A DNA stretch of 64,000 bases from JAJZKE01 sp963762395 (GCA_963762395.1 CAVXKL010000001.1:310001-374000), one strand, 5' to 3'. Positions 34,337-42,720 are shown, numbered from the stretch's first letter. The notes: generated by a model from the letters alone, not told the origin. Translations and numbers: made by a program.

Positions 34337-36115
34337 TTAGTTTGTTTTTGGCGCTACGTAGCCTTCGTTAATTAACATATGAGCTATGGCAGCGAAAACC
34401 GGCTGGCCGCCATAAGAACCAGCGTATCCGGGAACATTAGGTTTAATATTAAAGACCGTAATTACATATTGTGGCTTATTACCGCCAACAAATCCAGTAT
34501 ATGTACCATTGTATAAATTGGCATAATAACCACCACCGGGCTGGGCTATCTGGGCGGTGCCAGTTTTACCGCCAACCATATATTGTGATGGGAAGTTCAT
34601 GAAGGAGAAACCTTCGTTAAAATAGGCGGTAACGACGTTCTCTTCAAGCGGTATTATTTCAGCACCAACCTTGCTGCTTACAACGTCTCTTTCTTCAATT
34701 TTGGGTTCATTAACCGTTACCTTGCCGCTGGGATTAACAACCTCACTGACCAGCGTTGGCTTATAGTACGTACCTCCATTAATAATGCTCGAGTCGGCAG
34801 CTGCTAATTGTAGCGCTGTTAGTTGTACCCCTTGTCCAAAGGCGGTGTTGGCATAAGTTAAATCAATGCTAGGATCAGAGAAATTAGCTGGTGGTACATA
34901 ACCAGCCGACTCATAACCCTGCTCAATGCCCGTAGGCTGGCCTAGACGGTAATGATTAATCATGTAGTTATGCCAGTTATCTATGCCTTTTTGGTCAATT
35001 TGGCCGCCACCCATCTGCATGAGCATCCAAACTGCTCCTGTATTAAGAGATAAGGATAGGATACTTTGAATATTTTGCATCCTAGGGCCACCATCTTGCT
35101 CTATATCGGTAATATTGAAACCATCTACTACCCAGTGCGCTGGATCATAAAATGAAGTATTTGGCTGTATGACACCCAGGTTTAGGGCGGCTGGGGTTGT
35201 AAGTGTCTTCATGGATGATCCGGGCTCGATAGCATTAGTTACGGTTGCATTCTGGAACAGCTCGGGATTAGTCACGTCTTCATAATCAGCAGGGTTGTAT
35301 GTTGGATAGTTGGCCATAGCTAGTATCTGGCCGGTGTGGGGATTCATGATTAAGGCGCTTAGACCCTGAGACTTGGTAGCAGTATATTCAGTATTTAGTA
35401 TTTGTTCCAACTGTTCCTGCATGCCAAGATTCAGCGTTAAAACAACATTACTGCCATTTACAGGCGCTATCTCTATATTATTTTTTGTAGAAGACAAAGG
35501 TATGCCGCTAGCATCTGTAATTGCTTTAACCTGCCCTGGCGTACCGGCAAGTTCCGGATTTAAAGCCTGTTCAATACCATACTCTCCTAGGCCATTATCA
35601 TTAACAAATCCAAGGACCTGTGAAGCCAAGCTACCCTCAGGATATGTTCTATAATCCTGAGCTTGAGTACCGATACCTGGGATCTTGTAGGACAAGATCT
35701 TATTACTTTGGTTTTGGGTAAGTTTCTTAGCTAGGATGACGTATTGCTTATTAGGTTCAACCATTTTGTTGGTATAGGTTGCGCTGTTGCCGCCAATAAC
35801 GCCGGCAATTTTACTACCAATTGATGGAGCATTCTTTATATATGCAGGATCAGCATAAAGGGTATAGAGTGTTTTATTAAGTACAATTGGTACGATCTGG
35901 CTACCATCAGTGGCTTCTATTAAACCTCTTGTTGCCGGTATTTGATATTCTTTTAGCTGGTCACTTAAGGCTGCTTCTTTATATTTATCGTATTTGATAA
36001 CTTGGACATAAAACAGCCTGACTGTGAAAATAGCGATAATTAATACTAAAATCCCATACCATAGCCCGATACGTTTAACAGCACTGAATTTTTTGTTTGT
36101 GTTTTGAGAAAACAT
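34337..36115 (-). CDS. ftsI: Class B penicillin-binding protein (FtsI/PBP2-like)
   Basis: A 592-residue septal transpeptidase with a transmembrane helix (~16-36), a pedestal domain (~55-220) and the transpeptidase domain. Catalytic motifs are S300-S-M-K303, S356-L-N358 and K517-T-G519. Overall length and dcw position identify it as the FtsI-type partner of FtsW. Its N-terminal pedestal has the usual RG(L)I motif. The C-terminus lacks PASTA domains. Confidence 0.95.
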   Translation of the reverse strand: MFSQNTNKKFSAVKRIGLWYGILVLIIAIFTVRLFYVQVIKYDKYKEAALSDQLKEYQIPATRGLIEATDGSQIVPIVLNKTLYTLYADPAYIKNAPSIGSKIAGVIGGNSATYTNKMVEPNKQYVILAKKLTQNQSNKILSYKIPGIGTQAQDYRTYPEGSLASQVLGFVNDNGLGEYGIEQALNPELAGTPGQVKAITDASGIPLSSTKNNIEIAPVNGSNVVLTLNLGMQEQLEQILNTEYTATKSQGLSALIMNPHTGQILAMANYPTYNPADYEDVTNPELFQNATVTNAIEPGSSMKTLTTPAALNLGVIQPNTSFYDPAHWVVDGFNITDIEQDGGPRMQNIQSILSLSLNTGAVWMLMQMGGGQIDQKGIDNWHNYMINHYRLGQPTGIEQGYESAGYVPPANFSDPSIDLTYANTAFGQGVQLTALQLAAADSSIINGGTYYKPTLVSEVVNPSGKVTVNEPKIEERDVVSSKVGAEIIPLEENVVTAYFNEGFSFMNFPSQYMVGGKTGTAQIAQPGGGYYANLYNGTYTGFVGGNKPQYVITVFNIKPNVPGYAGSYGGQPVFAAIAHMLINEGYVAPKTN

Positions 36116-36159
36116 GCCCTACCATTATACGCCCTCAAGGGTCTTTCTAACAGATATGG

Positions 36160-36507
36160 CTACTGCGTTACGGTGGCGCTAGGAGTAACGGCAACCATTG
36201 ACTTAGCAACTGTGCTGTTTTGAACACGACTAAGAGACTGTAGTTGCGCCTGGGAAACTTCTAGATTCTGCTTCTGATTCTCTAATGCCTGCTGCTGAGA
36301 CTGCAAACCTTCAATCTGGTAGCCATAGGTATTCGTTTTGGTTACTTGGGTTAAATATATTAAACCAAGCAAGCAAGCCAGGACTACTAAGATAATAGTG
36401 TTACTAACTGGACCAATCTTTCCTTTTGGAATGGCAAAGCTTACCGAATTCTGGTTACGTCTAGCATACCTTGATCTATTCATAGCCAAACTTGAAGAAT
36501 ATGTCAT
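36160..36507 (-). CDS. FtsL/DivIC-like bitopic division protein
   Basis: A 115-residue protein between rsmH and ftsI, the normal place of ftsL. It has a basic cytoplasmic N-terminus (~1-32), one transmembrane helix (~35-54) and a Gln-rich coiled coil (~60-95) with heptad-like spacing. Sequence identity to known FtsL is not evident, as is usual for this fast-evolving family; the assignment rests on position and topology. The ribosome binding site is a weak AGAAAG. Confidence 0.7.
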   Translation of the reverse strand: MTYSSSLAMNRSRYARRNQNSVSFAIPKGKIGPVSNTIILVVLACLLGLIYLTQVTKTNTYGYQIEGLQSQQQALENQKQNLEVSQAQLQSLSRVQNSTVAKSMVAVTPSATVTQ

Positions 36508-36545
36508 TTTCTTTCTACTTTTTAGTTTTTATGTTTGTTTTTGGC

Positions 36546-36573
36546 GCCTAGCTCAAGAAAACTTAAGCTAGGC
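36546..36573. other. Hairpin between rsmH and ftsL-like gene
   Basis: The 8-bp inverted repeat GCCTAGCT (36546-36553) and AGCTAGGC (36566-36573) is followed on neither strand by a T run, so it is not a standard terminator. A further CTAGCTAGG copy lies at ~36581. It may stabilise or process the dcw mRNA. Confidence 0.4.
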
Positions 36574-36584
36574 AGTAGTACTAG

Positions 36585-37556
36585 CTAGGTTAGATGACTC
36601 TGACCTTTACTTTGTACGTACGGGATCTGTCCTTTACCTGTATTGGCATTAGAGACAACTCCCTTTCTTTTTATTTTCACTACGGCCCGAAGTTTAGCGC
36701 TTCTAGCTCGCGGATTATGGACTAATTCATGTGGGCCGGCGTGGATAGGATGTTTAGTGAGGTGTTTTAAGATGCTGTCATAGCGATTACCGCCATATTC
36801 AGCGAAAAACTGCTTAACAATCCTGTCTTCAAGACTATGAAATGTTACAACTGCCATTCTGCCGTCTGGCGCTAATAACTTTAGCCATAATGGTAGGCTT
36901 TCTGTCAATTGTTTTATCTCATCATTAACGTAAATCCTGAGAGCTTGGAATGTTTTAGTTGCCGGATGATGACGGCTGTGACCGCCATAAACAGCCGCTA
37001 CTAAGGCTGCCAGCTCGTTAGTTGACCTAATTGCCCGGTTTTTGACAATAGCATCAGCTATTAGACCGGCCTTTGGCTCTTCGCCGTAAGTCTTAAGGAT
37101 TTCGCTAATTTTCTCTTTTGAGAAATTGTTAACTATCGTATCAGCAGTAAATGCCTGTCCTTGGTCCATTCGCATGTCCAAAGGTCCATCATGCTGAAAC
37201 GAAAATCCACGTCTACCCTCGTTAAAGTGCGGTGACGATACTCCTAAATCCGCCAAGATTAAATCAAACTGCCTGTTTTCTGAGACTAGATCTTTACTTG
37301 CGGAGTAAAAATCCTGATGCACTATATTTGGTCCGTTAGGACCGAATAACTTCATTAGCTCATCTGTTGCCTGCTTGTCCCGGTCGACTAAGACTGCTAG
37401 GTTTGGGCTACCAGTTTCATCTATTACCATCGAAGCATGGCCACCATAACCAGCCGTTAAATCAAGATAGCTTTCACCTTTCTTGGGTTTAAGAACGGCT
37501 AAGACCTCTTTAAACAGAACTGGCTCGTGCTGTTTGTTTTTTGTTTTGGTTTTTAT
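36585..37556 (-). CDS. rsmH: 16S rRNA m4C1402 methyltransferase RsmH with non-canonical start
   Basis: RsmH methylates C1402 of 16S rRNA. The conserved N-terminus (QHEPVLFKEVL, then SYLDLTAGYGGHAS, the SAM site) is encoded upstream of the first ATG (37430), and the frame is open to a TAA at 37572-37574. No ATG, GTG or TTG lies in between. The best candidate is ATA at 37556-37554, nine bases after an AAAAGGA ribosome binding site, giving 324 residues, the normal length. Starting at 37430 would delete about 42 residues and the SAM-binding loop. Other landmarks are DLGVSSPHF, DGPLDMRMD, ALRIYVNDE and VVTFHSLEDRIVK. A frameshift in the A-rich leader is the alternative. Confidence 0.85.
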   Translation of the reverse strand: MKTKTKNKQHEPVLFKEVLAVLKPKKGESYLDLTAGYGGHASMVIDETGSPNLAVLVDRDKQATDELMKLFGPNGPNIVHQDFYSASKDLVSENRQFDLILADLGVSSPHFNEGRRGFSFQHDGPLDMRMDQGQAFTADTIVNNFSKEKISEILKTYGEEPKAGLIADAIVKNRAIRSTNELAALVAAVYGGHSRHHPATKTFQALRIYVNDEIKQLTESLPLWLKLLAPDGRMAVVTFHSLEDRIVKQFFAEYGGNRYDSILKHLTKHPIHAGPHELVHNPRARSAKLRAVVKIKRKGVVSNANTGKGQIPYVQSKGQSHLT

Positions 37557-37875
37557 TTTGGTGTATCCTTTTTACTTGTTTTTGTTTTTCCAAGGTCACC
37601 TAACCAGCAGCCAACTTTTTGTTTTTTTAAAATTTTTGTTTTAGATGACAAATAGCTTGTATGTAAAGAAGGTTATATTAGATTTAAAAAATCTTAGAAC
37701 TTCTTATTAGCTAGATGTCTTTTGAGAGACTTATGTGTGAGGTGGAGTTTTGGGAGGTGTTTTAAAGAAAGAGCAAGGTTATTTTAAAGTGGGTACCTAT
37801 CCTGTTCCACTTGTTGACTGCCGATTAGCTAACCTCGAGGGAGCGTTTACTAATCGATTAAATTGTTAAAGAGCT
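37557..37875 (-). promoter_or_regulatory. Structured leader between mraZ and rsmH
   Basis: This 319-base stretch has no gene. Directly after mraZ, on the minus strand, lie a CGATTAG/CTAATCG hairpin (37856-37822) and an AAGTGG/CCACTT hairpin (37812-37787) with a purine-rich loop (GGATAGG). Further downstream are C-rich CACCTCC and CTCCACCTC runs that could pair with the purine loop or with ribosome binding sites. The rest is A-rich. There is no T run after the hairpins, so it is not a simple terminator. A cis-regulatory RNA is plausible. Confidence 0.5.
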
Positions 37876-38235
37876 TTACTTAGCAATCAGACGCCAGTAT
37901 TTACCAGCCCTGATAGCTATAACGTCATGTTTTATGCCGGCGTAATCCAAAAGGTGTTGCTCAAGACTAAATCTTCCCTGTTTCAGGTCAATCTGGCCTT
38001 CTGACTTACCTGTTCGAAATTGAACATTTAAATCAGCTGTAGCCTCGTCTAGTATCTTACCGACGAGATGGGGCTCGACTTCTTGGTCCCACACTGTTTT
38101 GGGATACAGATGTAGGTATTTTTTAAAGCCGCGGGTGACGACAACTCCACTTGCGAACTCATGCCTAAGCTCAGTCGGTATAGATAACCGCCTTTTGCTG
38201 TCCAGCTTTCGTTCGAAATAATCTATGTTCGCCAT
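37876..38235 (-). CDS. mraZ: Transcriptional regulator MraZ
   Basis: A 119-residue AbrB-fold DNA-binding protein with two SpoVT/AbrB-like repeats: residues ~5-50 (the DSKRRLSIP motif of the family) and ~70-115 (DLKQGRFSLEQHLLDYAG). MraZ proteins form ring-shaped oligomers that bind tandem TGGG-type boxes upstream of their own gene. Four such boxes are present 50-95 bp upstream here. It heads the dcw cluster. Length is slightly short of the usual ~145 residues. The ATG follows a TAATTT -10-like box by seven bases, again leaderless-type. Confidence 0.94.
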   Translation of the reverse strand: MANIDYFERKLDSKRRLSIPTELRHEFASGVVVTRGFKKYLHLYPKTVWDQEVEPHLVGKILDEATADLNVQFRTGKSEGQIDLKQGRFSLEQHLLDYAGIKHDVIAIRAGKYWRLIAK

Positions 38236-38285
38236 CCCATTAAAATTAGTGGTTTTTATTTTTAGTGAGAGACTATTTTGGTCTA

Positions 38286-38331
38286 CCCACGTTGACCCAC
38301 TAAAACGAGCATACTACCCACAGCTCCCCAC
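38286..38331 (-). promoter_or_regulatory. Four MraZ-type operator boxes
   Basis: GTGGG on the minus strand occurs at 38331-38327, 38321-38317, 38300-38296 and 38290-38286. Start-to-start spacings are 10, 21 and 10 bases, so all four face the same side of the helix. They lie just upstream of the expected mraZ -35 region. Confidence 0.7.
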
Positions 38332-38373
38332 TACAAGCTTTAAATGAGAAAAAAGTAGTGCTAATGACACCAC

Positions 38374-38483
38374 TTATCCACAGATAGGTCAATTATTTGA
38401 AAAGATTAGCATTTATGCTTATCTATTTAACAGATACGGAACTAACAGATGTGAATATTACTTGGGTAGGAATTTTATCCACA
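38374..38483 (+). promoter_or_regulatory. Two perfect DnaA boxes
   Basis: TTATCCACA occurs at 38374-38382 and 38475-38483, each followed by GAT, in the 485-bp gene-free stretch between mraZ and the NYN gene. No dnaA, dnaN or dense box cluster is nearby, so a regulatory site is more likely than an origin. The rest of 38484-38720 shows one AGCAGTT/AACTGCT hairpin (38630-38666) and no gene. Confidence 0.5.
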
Positions 38484-38639
38484 GATTTTAGGGGATAAAC
38501 ATTAGACACTAGATTTTGAACACTTTTTTTATCATTTACTCTAACGACGAGTAAGTTAAGGTCAATATTATGTGTTTTTAGTCAAAATATCCTCTATTGC
38601 ATATTATACTGCCCCGCTATCATGCCTAAAGCAGTTAGC

Positions 38640-38720
38640 TCACAGTCCAGATATTCTTAAACTGCTTAGAACCGTAAGACTGCCTGCTCCTGTCTTGCCA
38701 CCAACAATTACTATTTTGGT
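38640..38720 (-). pseudogene. Short P-loop-like remnant after the NYN gene
   Basis: In frame directly behind the NYN stop, a 26-codon stretch reads TKIVIVGGKTGAG then SLTVLSSLRI and ends at a TGA (38642-38640). It looks like the P-loop opening of a kinase with a Lys-Ser pair lost, and it has no start codon. It may be a decayed gene end or a coincidence. Confidence 0.25.
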
Positions 38721-39311
38721 CTATTTGTCATTGTTCTGGGAATTCGAATGAGCCTTTTTATTCTTTGAAGTGTAATAAGATAAGGTTGAGCGATACTTAT
38801 CCAGGTTTATAATTGACTTCTCAAACGGTTTTAACAGCGTCGAGTACTGCCAATTGGGTGTCATGACGTATGCTAAACGTTGCTTTTGCTGCAAATACTC
38901 TATTAAGCTATAGAAATCACCGTCACCGGATACAATTATGGCCTTAGAGTAATTTGGCATCTCTTTAAGGGCTGTTAATACTATTTCCGTATCGACATTG
39001 CCCTTAATAGTGCTCTTTTCCGGGTCATTATTGGAGTCAGAATCCTTAGAATCTGATTGGTTATGGTGAATCTCTAATGTTGGCTTTAGGACTACTAGGT
39101 ATCCTAGGTTATGCATGTACTCATAAAGCGACTCATTTTCAGACATATAGCCTATAAACATATATGCTTTGGTAACTGAGTATTCATTTCTCAGCCACTT
39201 CCTGAATTTGCGCCAATCCATCTTCCAGCCCATACGCTGGGTTCCTAAATTTAAGTTCTGGCTATCTATGAAGGCATAGACCTCTCTGGGTCTTCTAAAT
39301 CTTGATCTCAA
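38721..39311 (-). CDS. NYN-domain (LabA/DUF88) RNase-like protein
   Basis: A 196-residue PIN-like nuclease. Acidic active-site residues are visible: Asp16 (FIDSQNL), Asp107 (KGNVDTEI) and Asp130/Asp132 (VSGDGDF). NYN proteins of this type cut RNA with Mg2+. The region ~83-100 is a polar insert rich in Ser and Asp, and the C-terminus is a disordered basic tail. It is followed by a pif1-like gene upstream on the same strand (30 bp), suggesting cotranscription. Substrate unknown. Confidence 0.85.
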   Translation of the reverse strand: MRSRFRRPREVYAFIDSQNLNLGTQRMGWKMDWRKFRKWLRNEYSVTKAYMFIGYMSENESLYEYMHNLGYLVVLKPTLEIHHNQSDSKDSDSNNDPEKSTIKGNVDTEIVLTALKEMPNYSKAIIVSGDGDFYSLIEYLQQKQRLAYVMTPNWQYSTLLKPFEKSIINLDKYRSTLSYYTSKNKKAHSNSQNNDK

Positions 39312-39341
39312 AATATTCCTTTATCATTTATTTAACCTCCT

Positions 39342-40586
39342 CTATCTTAACATTAGTTTGTCTGACTCGGCACGCAGTAATTTATCTGCTTTTAATACAT
39401 TACTGTCGACATAAAGCGCCATTTTATTCAGTCCTAACAGATATAAACCATCTATATTTCTAAGCCTAGATAAGGCCACATAACCCATACCAGGGCTAAA
39501 TACGCGGCTTAAATCAATTTCTGCCTCATCTAAGGTCATTCCCTGGCTTTTGTGTATTGTTATTGCCCAGGCTAATTGTAGCGGCAGTTGCCATACTTCT
39601 CCGAGTATTTGGCCGTTCATCTCTACCCGCCAGTTATATAGCCCAACAACTATATATGAGTTTCTTTTTAGGCGAATCACCGGCAGGGAAGAACTAAAAT
39701 CTACAACCCTACCCCTGTCACCGTTAACGTAGCCTGAGACATAGTTATTGGCCGTAAAGATTACTTCGCAGCCAATTTTTAATTTTAATATCTCAGGACT
39801 TAAGACATTGTTTTTAAGTGTTCTAATAGCTTCAGTTGAGCCAGCGGCAAACATTTTATATACCTTTTGCCTGGTTTTAAGAGCATCTAAACGCTCAATA
39901 TTTACCTGGTCAGCATCAAAGTTATGGGAATAGAGTTTTAAAATGTTCTTTTTACTGGGGTGAGAAGGGTTAACTTTAGATTTAAGGACACCTAACTCCA
40001 CCTCACCCACCCTATTAGCTCTAACTGCCTCTAAAATAGTATGCAGCTCATCACCTAGCTGTTGCCTATGTTGTTCTGTCAGATAGCAGATTTTAAGATT
40101 AAGATTACGCCATATTCCAGAGTCAAACAAGCCGGGATTTTTAATCCGGCTAACTGGCGGTAACTGGAATAGGTCGCCGACTAATATTAGCTGTAAGCCG
40201 CCCATCGGTTTTTCATTCTTTCTAATCTGTTTTGCTAAAATGTTTATTAAGCCCAGACGGTTTGGGTCAAGCATCGATACTTCATCGATTACCAGTACAT
40301 CAACATATTTATATCTGTCAATTAGTTTCTTGTTATTACTTAAACGAAGAATATCTTCACTGCTTAATCTATCTTTTATGCCGATACCTGCCCAGGAATG
40401 AACGGTTATACCGTTTAAATGCGTCGCTGCTATACCCGTAGTAGCTGTAACCGCTACTTTTCTTTTAAGCTTTTTGGCTAAATTAATATATTCATTAAGA
40501 AGATAAGTCTTACCAGATCCCGGCTGTCCGGTTAAAAAGACATTGTGGCCTGAAAGTAGGACCTTTAGGGCTTGCTGCTGGGTCAT
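39342..40586 (-). CDS. Pif1-like DNA helicase
   Basis: A 414-residue SF1B helicase. Walker A is GQPGSGKT (20-27), followed by TATTGIAATHLNG, Walker B VLVIDEVSML (~95-104), LVGDLFQLPPV and the C-terminal TIHKSQGMTLDEAEIDL with YVALSRLRN. Pif1 helicases unwind 5'-3' and resolve G4 or stalled-fork structures. The compact size is typical of bacterial Pif1. It precedes the NYN nuclease gene in the same direction. Confidence 0.92.
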   Translation of the reverse strand: MTQQQALKVLLSGHNVFLTGQPGSGKTYLLNEYINLAKKLKRKVAVTATTGIAATHLNGITVHSWAGIGIKDRLSSEDILRLSNNKKLIDRYKYVDVLVIDEVSMLDPNRLGLINILAKQIRKNEKPMGGLQLILVGDLFQLPPVSRIKNPGLFDSGIWRNLNLKICYLTEQHRQQLGDELHTILEAVRANRVGEVELGVLKSKVNPSHPSKKNILKLYSHNFDADQVNIERLDALKTRQKVYKMFAAGSTEAIRTLKNNVLSPEILKLKIGCEVIFTANNYVSGYVNGDRGRVVDFSSSLPVIRLKRNSYIVVGLYNWRVEMNGQILGEVWQLPLQLAWAITIHKSQGMTLDEAEIDLSRVFSPGMGYVALSRLRNIDGLYLLGLNKMALYVDSNVLKADKLLRAESDKLMLR

Positions 40587-40651
40587 TTTGGCTAGTATGC
40601 TATCAGTTAATAAAGCAACTAGCCAAATCTATTTAAAATCGATTTAATAAT

Positions 40652-42016
40652 TTAAGAATGATTCAAAATATCTGAGAGGTTTTTGATGGCTACTCTTTGC
40701 TGCTTGGTTGTATCACGATCACGAACGGTCACTGTGTCATCTTCAAGAGAGGTAAAGTCTATAGTAACGCAGTAAGGAGTACCTATTTCATCCTGTCGGC
40801 GGTAGCGCTTTCCAATATTGCCGTTATCATCCCAAGTAATATTGGGACAGAATTTCTTAATTTCATTAAATACTTCCTTAGCTTTTTGGACTAAGTCCGT
40901 CTTATTTTTAAGCAGCGGGCTGACAGCCACCCTATAGGGCGCCATGTCAGGCTTTAGCTTTAAGACGGTCCTTTTCTCACCACCGACCTCGTCCTGGCAG
41001 TAAGCTTCGCATAAAACGGCTAGAACATGCCTATCAAGACCAAATGTTGGTTCCAGAACATGAGGGATAATATGCTCATTAGTTCCCTTAGGAATATACT
41101 CCATCGATTTACCAGATACCTTTTGATGGTTGACAAGATCAAAGTCTGTCCTGTAGGCAAACCCGCCAATTTCCTTAAAGCCAATTGGATAGTCGTACTC
41201 AAAGTCGATGGTTCTCTGGCTGTAATGAGCTCGTTCCTGCTCTTCCAGCTCCCTTTCTTTAAGGTGATCTTTATTTAACCCCAATACATCAATGTACCAA
41301 TGTCTTTGATCATCAAGGAGTTTATTAAACTCCGCTTTCCAATCTTCCGCTCGGATAAAATACTCAAACTCCATAATTTCTAGCTCACGTAATCTATATA
41401 TAAAGTCTCGGGCGGCTATTTCATTCCTAAAACTCTTGCCTATTTGAGCAATTCCAAACGGCAGATCAGGATAAAATGTATCAACAATGTTTCGGAAATT
41501 AATAAACATGCCTTGGGCTGTTTCGGGTCGTAGGTAGACAACCGAGCTATCATCTTCAACTGACCCAATATTAGTCTTGAACATCATATTAAACTGGGCG
41601 GCTGATCCTAATTCATTACCTTCTGGGCTAAGGATCTTTTCCTTTTCAATCCGATCAGCCATTTGCCCTATAGTCATGCCTTCAGAGTTGATACCCTTTT
41701 CTTCCAATAGATGATCAATGCGGTATCTCTTCTTAGTTTTTACGTCTTCAATCAGTGGGTCATTAAAGTTGCTAATGTGCCCGCTAGCTTTCCAAACGTT
41801 AGAATTCATTAAGATAGCACTATCAATGCCGTACATATTTTCTCTGGATTCGACAAACGTTTGCCACCAGAGGTTAGAGATATTTCTTTTTAGACTTACT
41901 CCTAGTGGACCATAGTCCCAGGTACCGCTTAGTCCGCCATATATCTCTGATCCGGGGAAGATAAAACCGCGCCGTTTACACAAACTGACTATGTCTTCGA
42001 GTGAGAAATTACTCAT
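40652..42016 (-). CDS. glyS: Glycyl-tRNA synthetase (single-chain alpha2 type)
   Basis: A 454-residue class II synthetase of the eukaryote/Gram-positive-like dimeric type (not the alpha2beta2 GlyQ/GlyS form). Landmarks are the N-terminal CKRRGFIFPGSEIYGG, motif 2 (FGIAQIGKSFRNEI), EFEYFIRAED, GRF-type IPHVLEPTFGLDRH motif 3, and a C-terminal anticodon domain with RRQDEIGTPYCVTID. It follows recO by 11 bp on the minus strand. Confidence 0.96.
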   Translation of the reverse strand: MSNFSLEDIVSLCKRRGFIFPGSEIYGGLSGTWDYGPLGVSLKRNISNLWWQTFVESRENMYGIDSAILMNSNVWKASGHISNFNDPLIEDVKTKKRYRIDHLLEEKGINSEGMTIGQMADRIEKEKILSPEGNELGSAAQFNMMFKTNIGSVEDDSSVVYLRPETAQGMFINFRNIVDTFYPDLPFGIAQIGKSFRNEIAARDFIYRLRELEIMEFEYFIRAEDWKAEFNKLLDDQRHWYIDVLGLNKDHLKERELEEQERAHYSQRTIDFEYDYPIGFKEIGGFAYRTDFDLVNHQKVSGKSMEYIPKGTNEHIIPHVLEPTFGLDRHVLAVLCEAYCQDEVGGEKRTVLKLKPDMAPYRVAVSPLLKNKTDLVQKAKEVFNEIKKFCPNITWDDNGNIGKRYRRQDEIGTPYCVTIDFTSLEDDTVTVRDRDTTKQQRVAIKNLSDILNHS

Positions 42017-42027
42017 GATGAGGCCAA

Positions 42028-42720
42028 TTATACCGAAAGATGAGTCTTAAACATAGCATCTATAAGAGGTTTAAGATCTTCATCCTCTTTATTTTTAAGA
42101 TTTACTTTAAATATTTGACTTTCGTCATCTGAATCAAACAGCATTCGCATGAGTTTAATATGTGGTGCTTTATACTTGCCGTGTTCCTCTTGGTAAAAAC
42201 CCATTGACTGGACATTAAAATTGTATGTCTCGTCTTCTTTAAGGGGCTTGCCTTTCTCGTTTGTTCTTAGATTAGGGCTGTGGCCAGCCAAAGACAGTAG
42301 TTTGGCCTTATAGTAGATAGATAGTCTTGTAATTGGGACCAGCGGCTCATCAAGCAAGCCTAATAGTTGGCGGAGTAAGTAAAAATATCCGCTTTCAGCG
42401 TAATCTTCGATATTACGGTTAAAGGATTTGAGAATTTCATAGCCTAGTTGGACCCTATCAATATCATTTATGATATTACTGTGAAACTTTATTAGCCTGG
42501 ATGATGTTAATCGGCCCATCTCTCCCCTGCCCATCACAAAGCCGGCATCAAATACAGCAAATAGCTCTATTCCGCCTGCTAGCTTAGAGTTAATCTTTCT
42601 TACTCCCTTGGCCATTAAACTAAGTTTGCCCTGCTCGGGCGTTAAAATGGTAATGATCCGGTCGCTATCACCATAATCCACTCTCCTTAGAACTATGGCC
42701 TTTGTGGTTTGCTTATTCAC
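42028..42720 (-). CDS. recO: Recombination mediator RecO
   Basis: A 230-residue protein with the N-terminal OB fold typical of RecO (TKAIVLRRVDYGDSDRIITILT, then LSLMAKGVRKINSKLAGGIELF) and a helical C-terminal domain. RecO loads RecA on SSB-coated DNA. The C-terminal zinc-finger Cys residues are absent, as in some families. It overlaps the receiver-like gene by 4 bp (42717-42720), so the three genes recO, receiver-like and kinase-like form one operon. Confidence 0.9.
   Translation of the reverse strand: MNKQTTKAIVLRRVDYGDSDRIITILTPEQGKLSLMAKGVRKINSKLAGGIELFAVFDAGFVMGRGEMGRLTSSRLIKFHSNIINDIDRVQLGYEILKSFNRNIEDYAESGYFYLLRQLLGLLDEPLVPITRLSIYYKAKLLSLAGHSPNLRTNEKGKPLKEDETYNFNVQSMGFYQEEHGKYKAPHIKLMRMLFDSDDESQIFKVNLKNKEDEDLKPLIDAMFKTHLSV

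Noticed and set aside
37841..37856. Simple terminator after mraZ
   Set aside because: The hairpins are not followed by a T run on the minus strand.
38236..38720. Chromosomal origin upstream of mraZ
   Set aside because: Only two perfect DnaA boxes and no dnaA/dnaN or typical AT-rich unwinding block; regulatory sites fit better.
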